Positions 33,332-43,359 of a stretch of 64,000 nucleotides of DNA are shown here, piece after piece (the first letter of the stretch is position 1; each line of letters begins with the position of its first letter). The stretch is from Glycine soja (lineage: Eukaryota > Streptophyta > Magnoliopsida > Fabales > Fabaceae). The stretch is from the NCBI RefSeq assembly GCF_004193775.1, contig NC_041019.1:34844827-34908826 (forward strand), given 5' to 3'. The position numbers and the translations under genes are program-made. The notes under the pieces are model-generated. The model did not search any database. It was not told the DNA's origin and worked only from the letters and a program-made list of their open reading frames with translations.

Positions 33332-34900
33332 ATGTGAGGGTCGATTCTTTGAGGATCCTAACAACGAGGGTTTGATAATCGATTTTGACCGAGAAGTAAG
33401 TCAAACAATAAACGAAGAAGAGGAAGAGGACATCCTTTCACCAGAGCTGGAGAGGTTGATCGCTCAGGAAGAACGCGAAATGAAGCCTCACCAAGAGGAA
33501 ACCGAACTGATAAACTTAGAGACCGGGGAGCGAAAGAAAGAAGTGAAAGTAGGAACCGGTATGACCGCACCTATCCGCCAAGGTTTGATAACCCTTCTTG
33601 AAGAATATCAAGACATCTTCGCATGGTCATACCAAGACATGCCAAGTCTGGACCTCGACATTGTGCAGCAAAAGTTTCCATTGAATCCTGGGTCTTCCCC
33701 GGTTAAGCAAAAACTACGAAGGATGAGACCCGAAATGTCTTTGAAAATTAAAGAAGAAGTAAGAAATCAGTTCGATGCGGGTTTCTTGGCTGTAGCTCGG
33801 TACCCGGAATGGGTAGCCAACATTGTCCCGGTCCCAAAAAAGGACGGCAAAGTGCGAATGTGCGTAGACTATCGGGACTTAAACCGAGCCAATCCTAAAG
33901 ACAATTTTCCCTTGTCACACATTGATATACTGGTAGATAATACAACCAAGTTCGCCCTTTTCTCTTTTATGGATGGTTTCTCCGGGTATAATCAGATAAA
34001 GATGGCACCCGAAGATGTGGAGAAGACTACTTTTGTCACCCTATGGGGAACATTCTGCTACAAAGTGATGGCCTTCGGGCTGAAAAATGCTGGGGCAACC
34101 TATCAGCGTGCCATGGTAGTGTTGTTCCACGACATGATGCATAAAGAGATAGAAGTCTATGTAGATGACATGATTGCCAAATCTCGGACCGAGGACGAAC
34201 ACCTCATCAATCTACGTAAGCTGTTTGGAAGGCTGCGGAAATACCAACTGAAACTAAACCCCGCCAAGTGCACCTTCGGGGTGAAATCAGGGAAGTTATT
34301 AGGATTTATCATGAGCCAGAAAGGGATAGAGATAGATCTCGAGAAAGTGAAGGCCATTATTGAAATGCTAGAGCCACGCACGGAGAAGTAGGTTCGAGGT
34401 TTCCAGGGCAGGTTGAACTACATCGTGAGATTTATCTCGCAACTCACCCCTACCTGCGAGCCCATCTTCAAACTATTGCGTAAGAACCAGGCGGTCCTGT
34501 GGAACAGCGACTGCCAAGAGGCCTTCGAAAAAATCAAACAGAGCCTCGCAAATCCCTCGGTGCTCATGCCACCTGTAATAGGAAGACCTCTTTTCCTGTA
34601 CATGACCGTGTTAGATGAGTCTATGGGGTGCGTGTTGGGTCAGCACGATGACTCTGGGAAAAAGGAACAAGCCATTTACTATTTAAGCAAGAAGTTTACC
34701 GCCTGTGAGATGAATTACTCAATGTTGGAAAGGACGTGCTGCGCCTTGGTATAGGTGTCAAATCGTCTTAGGCAATACATGCTCCGTCATACCACATGAC
34801 TTATTTCCAAAATGGATCCCGTGAAATACATCTTTGAGAAATCGGCCCTCACGGGATGAATCGCTAGGTGGCAGGTACTACTATCTGAATTCGATATCGT
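33332..34900 (+). pseudogene. Element A reverse transcriptase and RNase H
   Basis: The frame opens after the possible intron with an acidic linker (EEEEEDILSPELERL). RT begins near 33640: VPKKDGKVRMCVDYRDLN, then FMDGFSGYNQIKMAPED, FGLKNAGATYQRAM and active site YVDD (Asp codons 34164 and 34167). A TAG at 34389 (CAG in B) splits the thumb. The RNase H follows in the same frame with LYMTVLDESMGCVLGQHD and SKKFTACEMNYSMLERTCCAL, broken by TAG 34752 (TGG in B), TGA 34797 (TGG in B) and TGA 34857 (CGA in B). All are transitions. It would copy element RNA into DNA if intact. Confidence 0.9.
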
Positions 34901-35837
34901 GTACGTCACCCAAAAGGCGATAAAGAGGAGCGCCTTGGCAGATTATTTGGCCCAACAACCCCTCCAAGATTATCGGCCGATGCACCCTGAGTTCCCGGAT
35001 GAAGACATCATGGCCCTATTCGAAGAGAAGCGGACGCACGAGGATATAGACAAATGGATTGTTTGTTTCGATGGGGCATCTAATGCTTTGGGCCATGGAG
35101 TAGGGGCAGTCCATGTATCACCCGATGATCAATATATTCCTTTCACGGCCAGGCTAGGTTTCGATTGTACCAACAATATTGCTGAATATGAAGCGTGCAC
35201 CCTTGGGATTCAAGCGGCCATTGATTTTGACGTAAAGCTACTCAAAGTGTATGGAGACTCGGCTTTGGTAATACGCCAGTTGAGAGGAGAATGGGAAACT
35301 AGGGATCAAAAGTTGATACTCTATCAAACTCATATCTTGAAGTTAGCCAAATTCTTTGACGACATTTCTTTCCACCACATACCTCGGGAAGAGAGCCAAA
35401 TGGCTGATGCATGGGCCACCTTGGCATCCATGTTTCAACTTGCCCCACACGGGGATCTGCCGTACATTGAATTCAGATCTCGGGGTAAGCTGGCACATTG
35501 TTGTGCGATAGAGGAAGAGCGAGATGGGAAACCATGGTATTTTGACATCAAACAGTATGTCGAGAACAAAGAATATCCACCAGGGATTTCCGACAATGAC
35601 AAAAGAACGTTAAGGAGATTGGCTACTGGTTTCTTTGTGAGTGGTACCATCCTGTACATACGAAACCACGACATGACCCTCCTACGATGCGTAGATGCCA
35701 AAGAGGCGAACTACATGATTGAGGAAATCCATGGGGGTTCATTTGGAACACATGCCAATGGGCATGCTATGGCCAGGAAGATCCTTAGAGCAGGTTATTA
35801 CTGGCTCACTATGGATAGCGATTGTTGCGCCATGTAA
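34899..35837 (+). pseudogene. Element A archaeal-type RNase H (aRNH)
   Basis: A second RNase H domain after the normal one, a feature of the Tat clade. All four catalytic acids are visible in frame: D at 35070 (CFDGASN), E at 35184 (NIAEYEA), D at 35256 (VYGDSALVI) and D at 35406 (MADAWA). It is followed by the start of the integrase region (LLRCVDAKEANYMIEEIHGG). The frame ends at TAA 35835, in what should be the integrase zinc finger (RHVRKCHKCQ is in another frame). Element B's copy of this domain is cut by element C at 58040. Confidence 0.88.
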
Positions 35838-36782
35838 GGAAATGCCATAAATGTCAAGCGTACGCGGACAATGTCAAGGTTCCGCCACATCCTCTGAATG
35901 TCTCATGTCCGCCCCTTGGCCTTTTTCCATGTGGGGGATAGATGTCATTGGGACATCGAACCTAAAGCTTCGAACGGTCATCGCTTCATTCTCGTGGCGA
36001 TAGATTATTTCACCAAATGGGTCGAAGCGGCTTCTTATACCAATGTCACGAGGAGTGTAGTGGTCAGATTCATAAAGAAGGAACTGATTTGTCGATACAA
36101 ACTCCCTAGGAAGATCATTACTGACAATGGCACCAATCTAAATAACAAAATGATGCAGGAAATGTGCGGGGATTTCAAGATCCAGCATCATAACTCCACC
36201 CCTTATCGGCCAAAGATGAACGGGGCTGTGGAGGCTGCAAATTAAAATATTAAGAAGATTATTCAGAAGATGACGGTGTCATACAAAGATTGGCATGAGA
36301 TGTTGCCTTTTGCCCTGCATGGATATCGAACCTCGGTACGAACTTCTACTGGGGCAACGCTGTATTCCTTGGTTTATGGGATGGAAGCGGTACTCCCATT
36401 TGAGGTAGAGGTCCTTTTCCAGAAGATACTAGCGGAATCGGGCCTAGAAGAATCAGAGTGGGCTCAAACACACTACGACCAACTCAACCTTATTGAAGGT
36501 AAGCGCTTGATGGCCATGAGCCATGGACGCCTGTATCAACAAAGGATAAAGAACGCATTTGACAAGAAGGTACGCCCGCGCAAATTCAATCAGGGGGACC
36601 TTGTCCTAAAAAAGATATCCCACGCTGTTAAAGATAATCGAGGGAAGTGGGCCCCGAATTACGAAGGACCTTTCGTTGTGAAAAAGGCTTTTTCTGGGGG
36701 GGCTCTGGTGCTCACCAACATGGATGGCGAGGAGCTACCCTCGCCCGGGAACTCTGATGTCGTTAAGCGATATTACCCTTGA
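35700..36782 (+). pseudogene. Element A integrase, frameshifted, no chromodomain
   Basis: The HHCC zinc finger spans 35710-35865 but changes frame near 35830 and again before 35960. The catalytic core is readable: D at 36003 (VAIDYFTKWVEAAS), D at 36123 (IITDNGTN) and E at 36231 (GAVEAAN), giving the D-D-35-E spacing. TAA at 36243 then interrupts. The remainder (36270-36782) holds LPFALHGYRTSVRTSTGATL and the C-terminal DNA-binding part ending SDVVKRYYP. There is no chromodomain, as expected for Tat elements. It would insert the cDNA. Confidence 0.88.
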
Positions 36783-36902
36783 GTGGGTTCGAGTAAGCGA
36801 ACGCCGACCCGTAGAGGGCCATGCTTATGTCTTCCCTAAAAAAAAAAATTGCAGGTTAGCTCGCCTGGGCGAGCAACCCCAGCACCTGCAAATATAAAAA
36901 AC

Positions 36903-36945
36903 GAGGGAGGGGGAGTTTTCTGCACCCCAAAAACTCCCCCCCCCT
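36903..36945. repeat. GC-rich inverted repeat (hairpin)
   Basis: GAGGGAGGGGGAGTTTT is followed by a 9-10 bp loop and AAAACTCCCCCCCCCTC, an almost perfect stem. The G-runs could alternatively form a quadruplex. Confidence 0.75.
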
Positions 36946-37559
36946 CATTCAAAAGCAAGACCCACGGATTTCAAGATTTTGCAGCCCTTAGGTCACCATT
37001 TTTTGCATTTTTGATTCCGTTTTGCTCTATTATTCGTCTCCAACAAGTAAGTACCTCATTCTTGGGCTCTCTAGCTTTCCATTGATGTATTTTGGTGCTC
37101 TAAATTGCATGTATTTGCTCAAAAATGTGAGGGATTTATCCTCAAATTGTTGCTTGTTTTTGTTGAATTAAGGGGTTGTAAGGGATGGCCTTAGGCCTAG
37201 GGTGCATTCTGAAGCAATGGGGCATGCCACATTGCCCCCACTCTCTTGCTATTCATGCCTAAACATGCCCACCAAGTGCTCGGTGAAATGCCTCAATGAC
37301 ACATGGGCATGGTTTTGTGAACTTGGGATTGTGGGACTGTTTTATATGTATAGGGAAAGCATGAAGGATTTAAAATGAGTGCCCGAATGCGATTCTAGGC
37401 CTAGGAATCCAAGCTTTTAATTTCAATACAAGGAAGCATGACTTACGCCTAGGAATCTAAGTTTTGGTTTTGAATGTAAAAAGGCATGAATATTAGGACA
37501 TGTTTGAGAGGTTTTTATTAGAATTTAAATTTGCCTGCCCCATGAGGAATACCTTGCAC

Positions 37560-38110
37560 CTAGGTAGCATGGAAAATACCTTTCAACGGTATGTATATAT
37601 GTGAAAATATATAGCATGGAAATGCCTTGCAAAGTGTGTGAATATATGGCATAAGAACACCTTGCAAAGTGTGAATGTATAGCAAATAATGCATTTCAAA
37701 AAAATCTGTATATGTAGGATAGGTAGCATAAAAATGCCTTTCAAAATATGTATATTTGTGGATAGGTAGCATAAGGAGCCTTTCAAAAAATGTACCCATG
37801 TCATAAATGGCACGAGAATGCTTCCCAAATGAATATATGATGTGGAATTGCCTTTCAAGTGTAGATAGATGACATGAAAGTTCCTTCTCAAATAAATGCA
37901 AGTGTGCATGACATGAGTTTGGCTCTCCAATGTGCATATATAAACAAATATGAAACAACAAAAATGTATATGTTAATAAAATACTCCAAGTGTGCGTAGG
38001 TAGTTTGTGGTAGCAAAATACTTAGGATATGAACATGTGTAATTGTGACACAATACCTTGAGCATGCGTATACGTATTCTTTTCAAAAAATATATATATG
38101 TGTGGTAACT
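37560..38110. repeat. Degenerate short repeats in the element A spacer
   Basis: Repeated phrases of the form TAGCATGGAAATGCCTTTCAAA followed by GTATATATGTG recur about every 50-60 bp. Divergence is high. Minus-strand ORFs with repeated tyrosine/histidine/isoleucine words result from these repeats. Confidence 0.6.
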
Positions 38111-38285
38111 AGAATGTTTTGAATATCCTTGTATGTTGATATAAATAGTAGGATATTTTACGCATATGCGCGTTCATAAGTATTTTACATTAAGGAAATA
38201 TGTGCACAAGTTTGTTCTAAATCGGAAAGATTAGCATGCCGTTTTTGCTTTAAAATAAGTGTTTTCTTGTAAACTAACTTTCCAA

Positions 38286-39500
38286 ATGGACGCCGCAGCT
38301 GAAGGGACCAGCGTCGCTCCAGAGTTTGACAGCCATCATTTCAGGAGCGCAGAGCACCAGCAGCGTTTCGAGGCCATCAGAGGATGGTCGTTCCACCGAG
38401 AGAGACGCGTCCAACTCAGGGACGACGAGTACACAAATTTTCAGGAAGAGATAGCTCGCCGGCGTTTGGCGTCGCTGGTCACTCCCATGGCTAAGTTTGA
38501 TCCGGATATAGTCCTAGAGTTTTACGATAATTCTTGGCCCACGAAGGAGGGCGTGCGGGACATGCGGTCATGGGTAAAGGACCAATGGATTCCTTTTGAT
38601 GCAGACGCCCTCAGCCAGTTCCTGGGTGACCCGCTAGTGTTAGAGGAGGGCAAGAAGTGCGAGTTTAGTCAGAGAAGGAACCGGGTCGATGGATTTGACG
38701 AGAAGGCCATTGCCCAGCTGTTATGCATACCGGGTCAGGATTTTGCTGGAACCGCTGCCGGGAGGCGGGTGCGGATCATGCGCACCAACATGACCACCTT
38801 GACTCAGATGTGGATGACGTTGCTGCTCAGCAACGTCCTGCCCAACGATCGTAACTCCGACCTCCCTCTGCCGAAGTGTCAGCTGGTGTATGCCATCCTG
38901 ACACGGATGAGCATCCATGTGACTCAGTTGATCGCTGATGCCATTTATTTATTTGCAGGTATGCCACCTACCAGGCACCCTCTAGACCCATATAAGTCTA
39001 ACAGGGCCTTGGGGTTTCTAGCGTTGATCACGGGTCTCTGCCAGTCATTCGGGGTTCCCGTCACACCTAGTAAGGTGATTCAACCGCCAATCACCCGGGC
39101 CTTCATTGAGAAGTATTGCACGCCTAGACAGGCGCAGGGTGATGCACCACAGGCCGTAGACGCACCGCCCCCACCTCATCAGGCTGATCCAGCTGGGTCA
39201 TTTGGCATGGAGCGGTATTTACAACACTTGGTTCGCTAGTAGGCGGCGAACCACAGGGGGCAGGTGCAGATCCATGAGTGTCTCTACCAGCTCAGCCTCA
39301 GTCTACAGAGCCAGGGTTTCGCTCCTTTTGCGTGCCCTACTCCAGATCAGTTCAGGGCTGAGGTTGCATGGCCCAGAGATTGGCCTGAGGCCCAGGCAGG
39401 GGAGGCGCCCGCAGAGGCTCCCGGCGATGCAGAGGAGGCCCGCATGGATGAGGAGATGTCGGATTTACTCGGTTTCTTGGGAGGGAGTGGAGCCACATGA
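38286..39500 (+). pseudogene. Element A extra 3' ORF (plant 'transposase_32'-like), two adjacent stops
   Basis: Sense-strand ORF downstream of integrase, starting at ATG 38286 (an in-frame ATG at 38259 is also present) and ending at TGA 39500, about 404 codons. The frame is open except for TAG TAG at 39237-39242. The related copy in element C reads CAG CAG at the same place (VRQQAANH), so both stops are C-to-T changes. Features: RSAEHQQRFEAIRGWSFHRE near the start, AKFDPDIVLEFYDNSWP, FDADALSQFLGDPLVLEEG, a middle part with LTQMWMTLLLSNVLPN, and an acidic, Pro/Glu-rich tail ending LLGFLGGSG. It resembles the 'putative plant transposon protein' family often found in legume Tat elements. Function unknown; no catalytic motif is recognised. 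Confidence 0.75.
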
Positions 39501-41360
39501 CCAGGGGATCCCCAGATTCATATTCTCTTTTATGTTTCCTCTTTTATCTGTTACATATCGTTTTATTTTTATAACTTGAGGGACTAACATTTGTTTTGTT
39601 TTTTCGATTATCTTTTGTTTTGTGCATACGTTTTGTTTGGACTGTTGCGTTAGTGCTTACTTCATTATTGTCGATAATGTTTGTTGAAATTCCGGAACCT
39701 TGTAGAGTTTTCCTTTAGGAATGTCATCCTAAAAATAAAACGAACAAAAATCATGATAACACCAAGAATAGAAAAAGGAAAAAATGTATGGAAAGATTTT
39801 GTGTGTGTGTAAATAAGGTGTGAAAAGAAATTCTCGTGTGTGAGTAATGAGTGTATATAAAGAAATTTCTGTATAAACCACGAGTGTATGTTGAAAAAAC
39901 GAAAAAGAAATCTTTGAATAGGAATATAGTTTGTATATAGACCGTGTTGATATAAAGAGAAAGGGTGTTTAATGCGTGTGTATACAGAAAAAGTTTGTCG
40001 TGTATAGGAATGTTGGTGTACAAAGAAAAGCTTTTCTCATAGATGGCGATGGATGTATAGTTTTTGCAAACATAAAAAATGGAACAAAAAAAGAAAAAAG
40101 AAAGAAAGACCTCGAAGTTCGGCATGTTATGGTCATAGGAAGCATAAATCATTCGTAGAGAGCAAACGTATCTTTTGAAAACAGGAGACTGGCGCTAAGA
40201 GTTTATTTTCCAGAATAACCGAGATGAGAATGGATGGATTCATTGAACCGATGAAAGAACATAATTTGGAAATATTGGGTCTACTTGTGTAAATCCCAAG
40301 CCTTAGTATCACAATGCCATAAACTGGATGCTTGAGTACCCACCTAGCTGTAGCCATGACTAATTTTGCACGTTGTTTCCAAATCATCATTGTTATGCGT
40401 GCCTCGTGGAAATAATATGGAAATTCAACCCGAGACTGACACCTTGACACACGAATTTGTTTTGCCCCAAATATCAAAATTGGGCTCGCACGATGAAAAG
40501 AACATGTTAAGACACAACCTTAAGCTACTTTGAACCTTGGCCCATGAAAAGAATCCTCATTCTTTCCCCCGAAGAAAAGGACAGCAGAATCTCCTGAAGG
40601 GAGAGCGAATAACGAATGCTAAAACCCGAATTCCCAAAGAAAGAAATGGAAAGGGAGAAATGAAAAGAAAGAAAAGGAAGAAATGAAAAGAAAGGAAAAG
40701 AAGGATTCCCGATTGAAGATCGGAAGAAAGTAAAAGAAAAAAAAGATCAAAAGAAAAACAGAATAATTCCCGATCAATACAGGAAACCAGGAAAGAGAAC
40801 AGAAGATCTTCTGACCAGATAAATTTTTCGGCAGGGTAAATGACTTCTAGTAAAGGAAAACCCATTTTTGAAGTAGTTCTTCCTTTGGGATTGCCATTCA
40901 AAGTCTCTCTCGATTGGCGGTATCCCGCCTCACATAAACAAAGAGGAAAAGACCGAAACACCCAGCTTCCTCTCCAAAAACACTACCCTCGAGAAAATCC
41001 TATTGATCCGTGATCGTGTGTGTGATCTTTTGGTTCGATAGGAAATTGTGTGCAAAATAAAGTCATGGTGCAGCTATGGTTTGGGATTAGGGTAAAATAC
41101 TTACCTGTGTGAGTTTTTATACACTATAAGTGATTTTATTCCCAGTTTCAATTTGACTCAACGTTTCCCCTGAATGTTCATTTAAAAGCTAAATGTTGAC
41201 ATCCTGCCCTTCATTTTCGGTTACAAGGAAAATTACTTTTGGCATGAGTATATTGTTTCTCTAAGATATGGTGCTCTCGCGAATGATTTATTTTTCCTTG
41301 CTAAAGCATGTTCGCCTTTTTAGGTGAAAAAACCCGGTGGACCATTCGGTCCTGCCAACA
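39501..41360 (+). other. Element A non-coding 3' region, purine-rich
   Basis: No coding evidence. The section 40600-40800 is a long GAAAAGAAAG-rich purine tract. The counterpart in element C (minus) is the T-rich stretch 62520-62780. Short ORFs are low-complexity. Confidence 0.5.
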
Positions 41361-42000
41361 AATCTTATTCGGAGACCCATGAATTGATTTTCTAGCGCTG
41401 TTCATGCGTCCTCCACCATCGAGTCTGGAGCCCCACGAATTGATTGCCTAGCACTGTTCGTCTATCCTCCACCCTGAAATCTTATTCGGAGACCCATGAA
41501 CTGATTTCCTAGCGCTGTTCATGCGTCCTCCACCATCGAGTCTGGAGCCCCACGAATTGATTGCCTAGCGCTGTTCGTCTATCCTCCACCCTCAAATCTT
41601 ATTCGGAGACCCATGAATTGATTGCCTAGCGCTGTTCATGCGTCCTCCACCATCGAGTCTGGAGCCCCACGAATTGATTGCCTAGCGCTGTTCGTCTATC
41701 CTCCACCCTTAAATCTTATTCGGAGACCCATGAATTGATTGCCTAGCGCTGTTCATGCGTCCTCCACCATCGAGTCTGGAGCCCCACAAATTGATTGCCT
41801 AGCGCTGTTCGTCTATCCTCCACCCTCGAATCTTATCTGGAGCCCCATGAATTGATTGTCATTCATGCATCCTCCACCATCAAGTCCAGAGCCCCACGAA
41901 TTGATTGCCTAGCGCTGTTCGTGTATCATCCACCGTCCTATTCGGAGCCCCATGAATTGATTGCCTAGCGCTGTTCATGTGTCCTCCGTTATCAAGCACA
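41361..42000 (+). repeat. 117-bp tandem array (dimeric, about 58-bp monomers)
   Basis: Units start at 41361, 41478, 41595, 41712 and 41829 (AATCTTATTCGGAGACCC), an exact 117-bp spacing, followed by a shortened last unit. Each unit is a dimer: one half GGAGACCCATGAATTGATT..CTGTTCATGCGTCC, the other GGAGCCCCACGAATTGATT..CTGTTCGTCTATCC. This is a higher-order structure between the extra ORF and the polypurine tract. Confidence 0.92.
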
Positions 42001-42153
42001 AAGCCTCCGATGACGGGGAAATATGGTTTTTTGTTATTTTCCCGATTGGTTCCTTCGCTGAACATGTGTATATGTGTATATTATGTTATTGGTGTTTTTT
42101 GTTGTTTGTGTTTGTTTTGTGTTGTGCAGAGAAAGAAGAAGGAGAGACGAAAG

Positions 42154-43253
42154 TGTTAGACAAGTGGCCTCAGATATCTTAAGAAGGGGGGGGGGGGTTG
42201 AATTAAGATATTACAACTTATTTCCCCAATTAAAAATTCTATTTAACTTTCTATTCAAGTTATAAATTCCCTTAATAATGAATTTCTTAAATAATGATTC
42301 AAAAGAACAATTTGAATATGAATATAAAACAATAATAAATAAAGGAGTTTAAGGGAAGAGAAAGTGCAAACTCAGATTTATACTGGTTCGGCCACACCCT
42401 TGTGCCTACGTCCAGTCCCCAAGCAACCCGCTTGAGAGTTCCACTATCTTGTAAATTCCTTTTACAAGTTCTAAACACACAAGGACAATCCTTCCTTTTT
42501 GTTTAGAATCCTTTCACAACAAGAGACCCTCGGTCTCTTAATCCCTTTTCAGAATGAAGAAGAAGAGAAGAAGAAATCTCTCTATAAAGAGATAGATTGA
42601 ACAATTTGAGCCCTCAAATAATTCTTTATTGAATCACAAGAGTTTTGGCCAAGGAATTTGTAAGAGGATAAAATTATTTTGCTTTCTAAGAGGATAAGAC
42701 CTTTTTTGTTCTGAAAAACTCTTGTCAAATTCGTGTCTCAAGTCACATATATATAGGCCTTTGATAGCGATTCAAGAACCACATAAAAAGATGTGACTGT
42801 TGAGAATATTTTCTGAAAATCTCCTCTGGTAATCGATTACAGTATGTGTGTAATCAATTACAAGCTTTAAAATTTGAATTAAAAACGTTCAGAAACTGCT
42901 GGTAATCGATTACCATATATGTGTAATCGATTACACAGTGCAAATTTTGAATTCAAATTTTAATAGCTATTGTAAATCAGTTTTGGCCACTGGTAATCGA
43001 TTACATCCTCTGGTAATCGATTACCAGAGAGTAAATTTGTTGAAAAAGACTTTTTAACTTAAAATTCTTGGCCAAACCTTTTGCTACTTCAATTGGAATT
43101 CCTTTCCTATTTAATATACCCTTTCTAAGACTCTAGAGACTATCTTGATCATCCATCTTGAATATCTTTAATTCCTTTGTCTTGAATAAAGCTTTGAGAC
43201 ACATGTGAAAACTTTGGCATCATCAAAACATTCAGCTTGATCCTTTGTCTACA
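42154..43253 (-). mobile_element. Nested solo LTR, about 1.1 kb, SIRE-like Ty1/copia
   Basis: The plus strand begins TGTTAGACAAGTGG and ends TTTGTCTACA, TG..CA on both strands. Flanks are GAAAG (42149-42153) and GGAAG (43254-43258), a 5-bp duplication with one mismatch. On the minus strand it starts TGTAGACAAAGG and has GTTTTGATGATGCCAAAG and a CCTATATATATGTG TATA region, which I associate with SIRE LTRs; hence the minus orientation. A run of 12-13 G lies at about 42186-42198. It interrupts the 3' non-coding region of element A. Confidence 0.75.
42830..43023. repeat. Six TAATCGATTA palindromes in three pairs
   Basis: Palindrome starts are 42830, 42851 (TAATCAATTA), 42903, 42924, 42994 and 43014. 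Within pairs the centres are 20-21 bp apart; pairs are 70-90 bp apart. They lie upstream of the minus-strand TATA region of the solo LTR. Confidence 0.85.
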
Positions 43254-43344
43254 GGAAGTTGTCATAGACTAATCACGGAAAGGGCGAAGACGGACGAAAT
43301 CAATGTTTTATCTTTTCTTTCCTCTTATCTTCGATAAAAGGTAA

Positions 43345-43359
43345 GTAAAGAGGGGCAAC
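43345..43359 (+). other. Element A polypurine tract
   Basis: GTAAAGAGGGGCAAC directly precedes the 3' LTR start TGTCATACCC. The identical tract, inverted, adjoins the element C LTR (59937-59951). Confidence 0.85.

Larger units (their letters stand above)
36783..38258 (+). other. Element A spacer between integrase and extra ORF
   Basis: It contains an LTR-like promoter module (GCTCGCCTGGGCGAGC at about 36858, AATATAAAAAA near 36890), a strong GC-rich hairpin at 36903-36945, a GTAAGT word at 37047 and degenerate ATAGCATGGAAATGCC-type repeats from about 37560 to 38110. No supported ORF. Confidence 0.55.

Noticed and set aside
37560..37961. Minus-strand ORFs rich in His/Tyr/Ile
   Set aside because: They are produced by degenerate short repeats in the element A spacer.
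39751..40152. 133-codon minus-strand ORF
   Set aside because: Low-complexity Phe/Tyr/Thr composition from GTGTATA-type repeats within the element's 3' non-coding region.
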